NCBI GenBank assembly: GCA_028280815.1
Contig: JANQLC010000022.1
Location: forward strand, 1 to 64,000
Length of the DNA: 64,000 bases
Source of the DNA: Flavobacteriales bacterium
GTDB lineage: Bacteria; Bacteroidota; Bacteroidia; Flavobacteriales; JANQLC01
Direction: 5' to 3'
The translations under genes were made by a program, and so were the position numbers. Below, one piece after another: positions 19,480 through 28,953 of this stretch. How positions within the stretch are numbered: position 1 is the first letter of the stretch; the number at the start of each line of letters is the position of its first letter. The notes under the pieces were generated by a model. That model was given only the letters and a program-made list of their open reading frames with translations. It did not search any database and was not told where the DNA came from.

Positions 19480-21813
19480 TTATGTCAGCTTTCTCAGTCG
19501 TGCAAATTTCAAAAGGAGCTTTTTCTCACCGACATTGTCAAACCGGATCGCGGCTCGGGTATCCGCACCTTTGCCCTCGAGGCTTTTTACCACGCCTATT
19601 CCAAAGCGCTTGTGTTGCACCTTATCCCCCAACTGCAACGGCGGTATTTCCACCCTTCCCTCCGACTGTCGATCGGAGAGTGGGGCGAGGCTTTTTCCAT
19701 TGACAAAAGTAGGCTTTTCAAACGAAATCGCATCCCCTTGCGCGCCTGTTGTATGGCGAGGTCTGGCGGGGTGATCAAAAGCCGAACCGCTCGGCTGGTC
19801 CTGACCCGTTGCCTCGGCGAGTGGTTTGAGGGAAGTGGCTGCGAGGTACTTTTCATCGATTTCAAATAAAAAACGGCTGGGCTCGTTATCCACGGGTCGC
19901 CCCCAGCGAAAACGGGATAGGGCATAGCTCATAAACACCCTTTTCTCGGCACGCGTAAGCGCCACGTAAAAAAGTCTCCGCTCCTCCTCCAACGCGGGTC
20001 GAGCATGCGTGCTGAGCAGAGCGGGAAACAAATTTTCTTCCAGGCCCGCGATGAACACGTATGGGAATTCCAACCCTTTGGACAGGTGTATCGTCATCAA
20101 AGACACCGCATCCCCGTCGCCCTTTCCATCCTTATCCCAGTCCGTGGCAAGTGCGATATTTTCCAAAAATCCGACCAGCGTGGGGTCCCCATCGACCAAC
20201 TCCTGCTGCTCATTCACAAAGCCTTTGACGCCGTTGAGCAATTCCTGTATGTTTTCGTAGCGGCTCACCCCTTCGGGGGTCTTGTCCGACGCGAGCGCTG
20301 ACAGCAAACCGGCGCGCTCAGCTATCGCTTTGGCCACATCAAAGGCGTGGCGGTCAGCTATTTGGGTTTGCAGGCTTTTGATCATGGCGTAAAAATCGAC
20401 GAGTTTGCGCTGTATGCCGGCCTGAATCGGTAAATCGTAATGTCTCAGATTCGCTAAGATGGCGTAGATGCCCACCCCATTTTGTCTCGCAGCTACGGTG
20501 AGCTTATCCACCGTAGTCTGACCGATGCCCCGTCTCGGAAAATTGATGATCCGGGCAAAGGCTTCTTCATCGGCGGGGTTTACCAAAAAACGCAGGTAGC
20601 TCACCAAGTCCTTGACCTCTTTGCGCTTATAAAATGAGAGTCCACCATAGACGCGGTAGGGTATATTCCGCTTTCGCAAGGCATCTTCCAAGGCACGAGA
20701 TTGGGCGTTGGTGCGATACAGAATGGCAAAATCGGAATTTTCGAGTCGGTTGTACGCCTTTTCTTCAAAGAGGGTACGCGCGATATACGCAGCTTCTTCC
20801 GCATCGGAATAGGCGCGGTACAACTGGATGGGCTTACCCATTTGGTTGTGCGTCCAGATGTTTTTTTCGAGCTGTTCCCTGTTCTTTTTAATCACGCTGT
20901 TGGCCGCGCCGACGATACACTTCGTAGAGCGGTAATTCTGCTCTAGGCGTAAGATTTTCGCATCGGGGTAGTCCTTTTGAAAGTTCAATATATTGCGGAT
21001 GTTCGCACCGCGAAACGAATAGATGCTCTGGGCATCATCCCCGACCACGCATAGGTTTTCGTATCGGGCGGCCAAGGCCTTTACGATTACATACTGGGCG
21101 TGATTGGTATCCTGGTATTCATCGACCATCAGGTATCGAAACCGATCCTGGTATGCAGCCAAGACCGCGGGAAACCGAGTGAGCAACGCATGGGTCTGCA
21201 GCAGCAGATCGTCAAAATCCATGGCGCCAGCTCGAAAGCAACGCTCCGCATATTCGGTGTAAATCTCAGCCGTTTTGGGGCGCTTCGAGGCCTGGTCATA
21301 GGCCTGCCACTCCGGGTTGCGCCGGTAGGCTTTTGCCGTGATCAGGTTGTTTTTAAACTGGGAGATGCGCGCCAAAATCAGCTTGGGCTTATACACATCC
21401 TTATCCAGCTTTTTCTCCTTGATGAGCTGGGTGAGTACGCTGACCGAATCCTGGGTATCGTAAATGGTGAAATGAGAGGGGTAGCCCAAATGATGCCCCT
21501 CGGCGCGCAAAATGCGTGCAAACACCGAGTGAAAAGTGCCCATCCACAGGTTTTTGGCTTCGCTCACACCCACCATTTGGGCGATGCGTTCCCGCATTTC
21601 GCGGGCGGCTTTATTGGTAAAGGTCAGCGCCAGAATGCGAAAGGCGTCTATCCCCCCCTTCATCAGCTGTGCGATGCGATAGGTCAAAACTCGCGTCTTA
21701 CCCGCACCGGCACCGGCGATGACTATCACCGGCCCCTCGGTAGCCGCCACCGCTTTGCGTTGGGACTCGTTAAGCGCTTTGAAGTAGTCGATAACCGCTG
21801 AATTTGGAACCAA
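19480..21813 (-). CDS. UvrD/PcrA-type ATP-dependent DNA helicase
   Basis: LNESQRKAVAATEGPVIVIAGAGAGKTRVLTYRI; VDEYQDTNHAQY; VSLMTIHLSKGLEFPYVFIAGLEENLFP. Confidence 0.95.
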   Translation of the reverse strand: MVPNSAVIDYFKALNESQRKAVAATEGPVIVIAGAGAGKTRVLTYRIAQLMKGGIDAFRILALTFTNKAAREMRERIAQMVGVSEAKNLWMGTFHSVFARILRAEGHHLGYPSHFTIYDTQDSVSVLTQLIKEKKLDKDVYKPKLILARISQFKNNLITAKAYRRNPEWQAYDQASKRPKTAEIYTEYAERCFRAGAMDFDDLLLQTHALLTRFPAVLAAYQDRFRYLMVDEYQDTNHAQYVIVKALAARYENLCVVGDDAQSIYSFRGANIRNILNFQKDYPDAKILRLEQNYRSTKCIVGAANSVIKKNREQLEKNIWTHNQMGKPIQLYRAYSDAEEAAYIARTLFEEKAYNRLENSDFAILYRTNAQSRALEDALRKRNIPYRVYGGLSFYKRKEVKDLVSYLRFLVNPADEEAFARIINFPRRGIGQTTVDKLTVAARQNGVGIYAILANLRHYDLPIQAGIQRKLVDFYAMIKSLQTQIADRHAFDVAKAIAERAGLLSALASDKTPEGVSRYENIQELLNGVKGFVNEQQELVDGDPTLVGFLENIALATDWDKDGKGDGDAVSLMTIHLSKGLEFPYVFIAGLEENLFPALLSTHARPALEEERRLFYVALTRAEKRVFMSYALSRFRWGRPVDNEPSRFLFEIDEKYLAATSLKPLAEATGQDQPSGSAFDHPARPRHTTGAQGDAISFEKPTFVNGKSLAPLSDRQSEGRVEIPPLQLGDKVQHKRFGIGVVKSLEGKGADTRAAIRFDNVGEKKLLLKFARLRKLT

Positions 21814-21915
21814 ATGTAAGGAATAATTTCAGCTCGGGTAAGAGATATATCGACGCTGAGAAGCCTGTCCGATTTAAAGCCGTATCTTTACCGAAAACCT
21901 TAACCCTAGCTTAAA

Positions 21916-23858
21916 GTGAAGCGTAAAAACAGGATCATGTCCTTCGCCTTCTGAGCTTATCGCTTGCCTGTAGCGAGCGAGGAGATCAATCTCAGACCTT
22001 AGATATCGGTGCTTTACAACTGTCGAGTCGCCTGATAAAGCCCGGCGCAGACATTCGGATCAACTATTTGCCGAGCCATGGCAACCTGGGGGGTGACAAA
22101 GACATTCAAGGCGTTCTCTACCACTTAATCGGGTAATCGGGCGCGACATATACGCGCAGTCCATAGCCATGCAGGCGCGAGACGGCAGGCTGGAAGCCCG
22201 CATTCACATCCCCGATTCAGCCCAAGCCTTGGTGTTCAGCTTTAGGCCCCGATACAAAGTGGACAACAACGGGGATAAGGGTTACGTTATACCCCTATGC
22301 GCTGCGGACAACACAGCTTTACCCGGTGCCCGAGCAGCCATGGGGTACTTTTATCTCCGAGGCAGGTCTCAGGCTGACATAAAGATAAAGCACGATGTGT
22401 CCGATGCGCTCGCCCTGATCGAGTCGGATATCACAGCGCATCCCAAACTGAAGAAGGCCTATTGGCGGCTGTATGTCGATGCATCCTATCGAAACGAGCC
22501 CGAAGCGGGGAGAGACTTAGTCAGAGCCGAGATCGCTCAACTCGAATCCCAACGGGATTTGGACGGGTCGCAATTATCGTCCTTGCAACATTTTCATTCG
22601 CTTCTATGGGACTGAGAAAAGGTGCGTTCCATCCATCGCATTCTCGTTGCGAAATTTCTCCATTGAGCATACCGAAGACTTGACAAAGGCCACAGCGCTT
22701 TACGCCCGATACAAGTCTGCATTTGACAAGGGTACGGAAGCGCTTTCCGCTGATCGAGACAAAGCCATCTCTTCCTTAGTTAGGAGACATGTTAGAGCCG
22801 GTAACTTAGAAGAAGCCTTGCGGATCGCTTCAGACCTGAATGGCAAACCGATCACAATGTCAATGTTGTACGAGAATATTGCCTGTGTGTTAGCCGAAAA
22901 AGGGGAATCGCTGGATCGAGTCCAAGAATTCTTTAAAAAATCCCTCGAACGGCTCGAAGAATCCAAGGCGCAATTAAGAGGGGAACCCACTTATCTAACA
23001 ACGGCAGAATGGAAAGCGGAACGGGACCGTAAGTATGCCGAGTATGTAGTAGACGTATATGCTTGGATTCTATTCGAACGCGGAGAGATCCGAGAAGCGA
23101 TTGCCCATCAATCGCAAATAGCCGGTGTCGAATCCGATCCCGACATCAACCAGCGTTACATCCATTATTTGTCGACGGATAAACGATACGACCAAGTCCT
23201 GACCCATGCACGTGAATACATGGAGTCCGGTGCAGCCATCCGAGAAGCTATGAAGCCCTACTTAAAACAGACGTACCGAAATACGCACCACTCGCTTGGG
23301 GGCTATGATGCCTTTCTGACAGCGGTGCGGGCAGCCCAGCAGAAGCATAGGGTGGGCGTGCTCAAAGGTCAGATGACCGACAAACCAGCGCCCGATTTCA
23401 GTTTAAAAGACCTAGAAGGGAACGAAGTTCCACTGCACTCGTTCAGGGGAAAAATAGTGGTCTTGGACTTTTGGGCTACCTGGTGTGGCCCCTGCATAGC
23501 TTCTTTTTCAGCCATGCAAAAGGCGGTTGACCAATGCAGAGATGACGACGGGGTGAAATTCCTCTTTGTAAATACCTGGGAAGATGGAGAGGATGCTGAA
23601 ACCCGCAAAAAACAGGTGTTGAACTTTGTCGCACAGCATCCATACGGCTTTCACATCGTAATGGATGAAAAAAATCCTCGAAAGAAAGGCAGGCGGTTTC
23701 AGGTGGCAGATGCTTATGGCATAGATGGCATTCCTGCTAGGTTTGTCATCGGCCCGGCGGGTAAAATCAGATTTACCGAGTCTGGCTATGGAGGAAGCGA
23801 GTCGGCCTTGCTTGAAGAAATAGAGGCGATGGTTGGACTCGTCCGAGGCAGGGCTTAA
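21916..23858 (+). pseudogene. TlpA-like thioredoxin-fold lipoprotein with frameshifts in the N-terminal half; the C-terminal ORF (22647..23858) is intact
   Basis: Collinear pieces in different frames: lipobox-like LLSLSLACSERGD...IKPGADIRINYLPSHGNLGGDKDIQGVLYHLIG*, then GRDIYAQSIAMQARDGRLEARIHIP...LLWD*, then SIEHTEDLTKATAL...LDFWATWCGPCIASF. Confidence 0.75.
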
Positions 23859-23945
23859 TCGCTTGGACAAAAACCTCTTTCCGCCCCAACCCCTGTTGCG
23901 AATGTAATTATCGAATTGGAAATACTTGTAGCTTAAGGGAAAGCG

Positions 23946-26075
23946 CTACTGTAGCGGCGGCACGGCACCATAGACGAGTCGTTGTCGTCTCGTGTCATAA
24001 TAGCTGTATTGTCCCCCTGCGATCAGTCGGATCAAATCGTCATTTACCCGCTCGATGCGGTCGAAGACAAAGGGAACGAGGGTTTTGCCCCGCGCATCCA
24101 ACACACCGTGGTAAGCGCCCTGTCGGCCGATGAATAAACCGTGGGAAGCCCGTTCCAAATGCTCGTATTGCAGAGGTGCTAAGAGGTGTCCCCCTTCAGC
24201 GATCAAACCGAATTTACCGTTTTTGGCCACCACAGCGAGTTGTTTGTCAAAGGGTTTGGCCACATCGTAGATGTATGGAATGGCTTGGGTGGAATTCCTG
24301 CGCACATAGCCCCATTTGCCGTTTCGCTTGCAGGCCACCGGAAAGTTTTTCAAGCTGCCAATCGAATCGTATAGGCAGCTGAAAATGCGCTTGCCCCTTT
24401 TGTCGATCAAGCCGAATTTACCCCTGTACCGCACCTGGGCATAGCCGTTTTCAAAAGCGGCTCGTCGGGTGTAGCCGGGGTAAATCGAAAAGCGGGGCGC
24501 GATACACACCTCAGCGTTTAAATCGGCGTAACCAAAGCGCCCACCATTTTCTATGATGATGCGGCCATCTCCTTCACCGCCGATAAAGTCGTATTGACCT
24601 TTGCTACAGGCCGCACCGCTGGCATCCAGGACGGTGTACCCCGCCGGCGTTTTGGCGATGTAATTTCCGTTGGAAAGCCTTTGTAAATCGAGGAATTCAG
24701 GTTTGATAACCCAATTCCCCGCCGTATCGATAACCCCCTTCTCATCGCCCACCCCAACGATGGCTGAGCCCTTAAAAAAAGGCTCGGCTGCTGTAAAGTT
24801 CTTCCCAAAGCCGTCCTTTCCCCGGCGGTTGAGGTAGGTAAAAATACCGTCTTTCTCCACGGAGATAAACCCTTCGTTTGCCCATTCGATAGCATCATAT
24901 GAGACGGGGACTATCAAATTGCCCCTGTGATCCACCACGCCGAATCGCTGCCCTTTCTCCACGATGGCCAAGCCCGTGTGAAAGTCGCTTCCCTCATCAT
25001 AGATGAGCGGCACGACGGTCCTGCCCTCGAAGTCGATATATCCCACATGAGTGGAGTCGGCTACCAGTGCCAAGCCTTCGCTAAAATCGTTCACAAAATC
25101 GTACTGAGGCGGTGTCACGATCCGACCATTCGCATTTACAAAACCTAATTTTCCGTCCCTGAGAAACGGGTAAGGCTGATTTTGAGTCAGATGCCGATAA
25201 CGGTTGGCAACGGCTTTGGATGCCTCAGGGTATTTCTTTAGAAATGCAGCATAGTCTCTTCCCGGCAGATTGATGTACTGGATCTCTTCCCAGGCGCGAT
25301 TTACCGCTGGGCTATCGGGGTAATGCCGAATGAAATAGCGGTTCTGTCGCTCCGACCCCGTGGTGACGCATAAGTCGTAGATCGCATCCCAGGCCTGTGA
25401 CACATGGGGGTTATTCGGAAAGGCCTTCACGAAATCCAAATACCCCTGTAGTGTGCCGTTTCCCACCTTGGATTGAAACACCCGATCCCGGTAGCGCTTT
25501 CTCGCTTCATCAGCTTGTGCTGCGCGTGGGTAAGCCCGGTAGAATGCCCGGTAGGCCTGATAGGAATCGGCCTGTTCCGCTATGGCAAAGGCCAAGCTGT
25601 CCCGAAGGCGCTTTGCATCGGGGATGCAATGTGATTTCGGGTAGGTTTGCAAGTAGTCCACTATGGCTTTCAAATCGTTTTTTTGCTTCGCTGCCGCATA
25701 GAAAGCCTCGTACAAATGATTTTCCTGCGCTGTGATCGTCACTAAGTTCACCCTGTATTCGGCTAAGGCTTCCTTTCGCTCATCCGAAAGCTTGGCGTAG
25801 CCCGCCTGTGCCAGCTCGATGAGTCGATAACTCTTCTTCAGATTGTAAAAAGGGTTGTCACGCCGACCGCAAATCAAGCTCAAACCATAGGAAGCGGCCA
25901 CCGGATTCCGTTCCAAAGACTTCTCGAAGAGTACCTTTGCCTTGAAGTAATCGTATCGCTGCAAGGCTTCAAAGGCGCGCTCGAGCCGGTTAAAGATACC
26001 GAATGAGCAGAACGAGAGCGAGACGAAAACCAAGCAGGTCCCACACTTTGAAAACTGTATTGACTTCGTGTTCAT
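23946..26075 (-). CDS. WG-repeat protein with N-terminal TPR-like region
   Basis: Multiple WG-type repeats (GKLGFVNANGRIVTPPQYDFVNDFSEGLALV; RFGVVDHRGNLIVPVSYDAIEWANEGF). Confidence 0.9.
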   Translation of the reverse strand: MNTKSIQFSKCGTCLVFVSLSFCSFGIFNRLERAFEALQRYDYFKAKVLFEKSLERNPVAASYGLSLICGRRDNPFYNLKKSYRLIELAQAGYAKLSDERKEALAEYRVNLVTITAQENHLYEAFYAAAKQKNDLKAIVDYLQTYPKSHCIPDAKRLRDSLAFAIAEQADSYQAYRAFYRAYPRAAQADEARKRYRDRVFQSKVGNGTLQGYLDFVKAFPNNPHVSQAWDAIYDLCVTTGSERQNRYFIRHYPDSPAVNRAWEEIQYINLPGRDYAAFLKKYPEASKAVANRYRHLTQNQPYPFLRDGKLGFVNANGRIVTPPQYDFVNDFSEGLALVADSTHVGYIDFEGRTVVPLIYDEGSDFHTGLAIVEKGQRFGVVDHRGNLIVPVSYDAIEWANEGFISVEKDGIFTYLNRRGKDGFGKNFTAAEPFFKGSAIVGVGDEKGVIDTAGNWVIKPEFLDLQRLSNGNYIAKTPAGYTVLDASGAACSKGQYDFIGGEGDGRIIIENGGRFGYADLNAEVCIAPRFSIYPGYTRRAAFENGYAQVRYRGKFGLIDKRGKRIFSCLYDSIGSLKNFPVACKRNGKWGYVRRNSTQAIPYIYDVAKPFDKQLAVVAKNGKFGLIAEGGHLLAPLQYEHLERASHGLFIGRQGAYHGVLDARGKTLVPFVFDRIERVNDDLIRLIAGGQYSYYDTRRQRLVYGAVPPLQ

Positions 26076-26148
26076 CGCCTATTTTGGGCTTAAAGTTAGG
26101 CGTTTTAATCCCAGCACAGTACTCTCAGTAAAAATGGCATTCACCCCT

Positions 26149-26156
26149 TATCTTTG
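26149..26156 (+). promoter_or_regulatory. -7-like TATCTTTG upstream of crcB
   Basis: 13 nt before the ATG at 26170. Confidence 0.5.
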
Positions 26157-26169
26157 CAAAACGCATACC

Positions 26170-26544
26170 ATGAAGCAGGCGGGATTGATTTTTCTGGGCG
26201 GTGGCATGGGCAGCGTGTTGCGCTACGCCGTTGCCCTGTGGTTAAATGGTCGCATCACCGCGTTTCCAGCGGCCACGCTCAGCGTCAATATACTCGGTGC
26301 ACTCCTCATGGGCTTGCTCCTGGGACATGCCACACAGCACCCTGAGTTTTACCGATCCAATGCGTATTTCGTATGGGCAACGGGCTTTTGTGGTGGCTTT
26401 ACCACTTTTTCCGCCTTCGTCATCGATCAGATCGATCTGTTGGGAAAGCGACCCATATCGCATTGGTTCACCTACGTAATCTTGAGTGTGGTCGTCGGCC
26501 TGCTGATGGGTTACTGGGGCTATAGGGGTACGGGTCAGCTTTAA
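26170..26544 (+). CDS. crcB: fluoride ion transporter CrcB/Fluc
   Basis: GGGMGSVLRYAV; GLLLGHATQ; FVWATGFCGGFTTFSAFVIDQ; start at MKQAG with TATCTTTG about 14 nt upstream. Confidence 0.93.
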   Translation: MKQAGLIFLGGGMGSVLRYAVALWLNGRITAFPAATLSVNILGALLMGLLLGHATQHPEFYRSNAYFVWATGFCGGFTTFSAFVIDQIDLLGKRPISHWFTYVILSVVVGLLMGYWGYRGTGQL

Positions 26545-26569
26545 ACCGGGTTGGGATCGAGAAACCCAT

Positions 26570-26860
26570 ATTTATTTTTTCTCCTTCTCGGTGTCGACTT
26601 GCCAGATGGGATTTGCCTTCGTATCTCGGTAGCGGTTTGGAAAAGGGTCTTTTTTCGGTGTGGTATAGGCAGCGGGCAGGGTCTATTTTCTTCTTCTGTC
26701 GGTCGATCGTGAAAGTCGAAACCGTTTTTTGGCTCGCCCTGGGCAGCCTGAAAAGCGGTTCTTTTTCTTTGTACTACTTAAAAGGTTCAAGGCCTCGTTC
26801 CCACACTTTTCCCACTATAGATCACCCCATGCAGCAAGTCGTCTCGTCAAGATAAAAATC
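26570..26860 (+). repeat. degenerate repeat island (T-rich orientation), same family as 8220-9075
   Basis: GGTCTTTTTTCGGTGTGGTATAGGCAGCGGGCAGGGTC / CCGTTTTTTGGCTCGCCCTGGGCAGCCTGAAAAGCGG units. Confidence 0.45.
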
Positions 26861-26919
26861 TTTGACCTATGTGCTCAGTAGTTCTATATGGTTTGTACAG
26901 GACGTTCAGGGCTATTGTG

Positions 26920-27621
26920 TCAAATTATTCGGCTGCTGTTTTTATACAAACCAGGGATATTTCTCTCCTCTATTCTAAATCCCGTTCCGTGATTTCTCAC
27001 CGTCCCCATTGGTTTGAGGTGCATTCTAACATCAATGGCTATCAAGCCCCTTTCAAAAGCATCCAAAAAACGATTGGGCTCTGGTTTGTCCAATAGATAC
27101 GCTTCGTTGAAGTGAAATTCCTCCCTTTTAGACTTTTCGCTGATCCGCGCATCCGCAAAGACCACCATTAGTCTTTCGAGCTTTGTCAAAAACTTTCCAA
27201 CTATTGTAAAGATACTCCAAGTGCCTAGAACTACATCGTTACGACAAAGGTGTACTTTATGGGCACTTCTATCCATTTTTACTCGCAAATTTTGCGAATT
27301 GGCATGGCGATGAAAAACGGTAGTATAGAGCGATTGCCCTCCCTTGTCATCGACATATCCATAAGCCCTGATAATTTCCCCTTGCGGAACCTGCCACACC
27401 GAACGGTTAAAAGTAAACAGCGTAACCATAGAGCCCGATTGCTTGCGACTGGCTTTCAACTCAACCCTTCCACCCAAGTCGGGAACAGCGAGGTTTGTCT
27501 CATCGAGTTGTAATTCCCGCTCCAATGTATGTCCTATCCCAGTAGGTCCATTTCTGTACGTCCCTACAAACCCACGATGCTGTAGGTCCTGCAACTTGCT
27601 CTGTATTTCTCTTAGCGTCAT
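26920..27621 (-). CDS. MvaI/BcnI-like Type II restriction endonuclease
   Basis: GPTGIGHTLERELQLDETNLAVPDLGGRVELKASRKQSGSMVTLFTFNRSVW resembles the E...ELK core of the MvaI/BcnI family; abuts a DNA methyltransferase gene. Confidence 0.82.
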   Translation of the reverse strand: MTLREIQSKLQDLQHRGFVGTYRNGPTGIGHTLERELQLDETNLAVPDLGGRVELKASRKQSGSMVTLFTFNRSVWQVPQGEIIRAYGYVDDKGGQSLYTTVFHRHANSQNLRVKMDRSAHKVHLCRNDVVLGTWSIFTIVGKFLTKLERLMVVFADARISEKSKREEFHFNEAYLLDKPEPNRFLDAFERGLIAIDVRMHLKPMGTVRNHGTGFRIEERNIPGLYKNSSRII

Positions 27622-28941
27622 CTATTGCTTTTGCATGACCACGATGTATTCCCGTTTCATCGTAGCGGATTTCTCACCCCTTACATTAGTAGGCGAGTTT
27701 CTATCGGGCATCCGCTTATTGGGAATATTTCTAACGGTGGTTTCCGCGTGATTAAACCCGTTGGCTTTAAAAAAATCCGCGGTTATCTCATCCATGGGAA
27801 TTTGAATTCCCTTTACAGTTCTATTACCAATCACATAGCAAGCATATTTTTTCTTTTTTAGTTTAGTAGATATATGATTTATCGATTTTTGATAATCGGC
27901 GAAAAAAGACAGTACTTCGCGCGCTCGGTTCTCATCTCGGTCAGCTATTTTTTCTATGGTTTCGGAAAGTATTTTTGAACCTTTAATTTCAATATCCACC
28001 TGCTTTTTCCCACCCATTAGTTTGTCGTCAACCTGAGATTCAACTCCCATCCACTGATTGGATAATCGAGAATATTGACCATAAGCAACCGTCGTTCTCG
28101 AATCTCCGTATGGTGGAGAAGTCAAAACGACATCGATACTCTCATTGACCAAGCAGTTGTCGGGAATTGGGCTAACGGTATTGAAGTGCTTTATCTCAGC
28201 CGTAGCGCCATTCGATTTCACCGCAGCAAAATCCAGTAACCCACGCCTGTTCCGGCTCAGCTTTGAAAAAATTATATCGAAGCTATCCGGGTTAAATTTT
28301 TCTCTTTTCTCCGGTGGCATTCTAACCAACTTAAACTCGCCTTTTTTGGTTAGAGAAGATTCTCTAACCGTCTCCGAGAAGGCGGTTAAGAAAAAGTTTT
28401 TTATTCCTTCATCGGTTATTTCACCTATAAATGATTTGATGAGGGCTAGTTTGGTTTGAGTTGATCTATGAAACCAAAAATCGATATTTTTAAACTGTGG
28501 CAATAACACAGCATATTTTCGTTTCTCTGCGTCAAAACGAAATTGAGATGAAGTAAAATCGCTAAAATCTCTCAGATAAATATCGAGTAATTGCAAATCT
28601 AAACGGGTGGTTTTGGTTTGAGCGATTAACCTAGCCAGTGGATTTAAGTCCGTTCCGATGGCATGGATATCTTTTATATTCGCTTCTACAAGTGAAGTTC
28701 CTGTACCGCAATAGGGGTCAAACAATATTCTGGATTTTTTAGCATATTTTGTCAGCAGCCTCTCGGCAACTTGGGGTATCATCATAGCGGGGTAGCTGTG
28801 AAAGCAGTGGGTAGTCCGTTTGGTATTTGCGCTCCTAAAATCCCAAGAAGTGTCTAAGTGCTTCATTTTCAAAGCATACAAATACTGCACCGCTATGCGA
28901 AGATACATGTTTATCGGATATCGCTGTACATGCGACAACAT
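27622..28941 (-). CDS. DNA methyltransferase (probable m4C, SPPY type)
   Basis: SAM motif ILFDPYCGTGTSLVEA, FHSYPAMMIPQVAERLL (motif X-like), catalytic VVLTSPPYGDSRTTVAYGQYSRLSNQW. Confidence 0.9.
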   Translation of the reverse strand: MLSHVQRYPINMYLRIAVQYLYALKMKHLDTSWDFRSANTKRTTHCFHSYPAMMIPQVAERLLTKYAKKSRILFDPYCGTGTSLVEANIKDIHAIGTDLNPLARLIAQTKTTRLDLQLLDIYLRDFSDFTSSQFRFDAEKRKYAVLLPQFKNIDFWFHRSTQTKLALIKSFIGEITDEGIKNFFLTAFSETVRESSLTKKGEFKLVRMPPEKREKFNPDSFDIIFSKLSRNRRGLLDFAAVKSNGATAEIKHFNTVSPIPDNCLVNESIDVVLTSPPYGDSRTTVAYGQYSRLSNQWMGVESQVDDKLMGGKKQVDIEIKGSKILSETIEKIADRDENRAREVLSFFADYQKSINHISTKLKKKKYACYVIGNRTVKGIQIPMDEITADFFKANGFNHAETTVRNIPNKRMPDRNSPTNVRGEKSATMKREYIVVMQKQ

Positions 28942-28953
28942 GAGCAAAATTAC

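Noticed and set aside
21100-21801. 233-aa plus-strand ORF
   Set aside because: Antisense to the well-conserved UvrD-like helicase; no recognisable domain; antisense shadow ORF.
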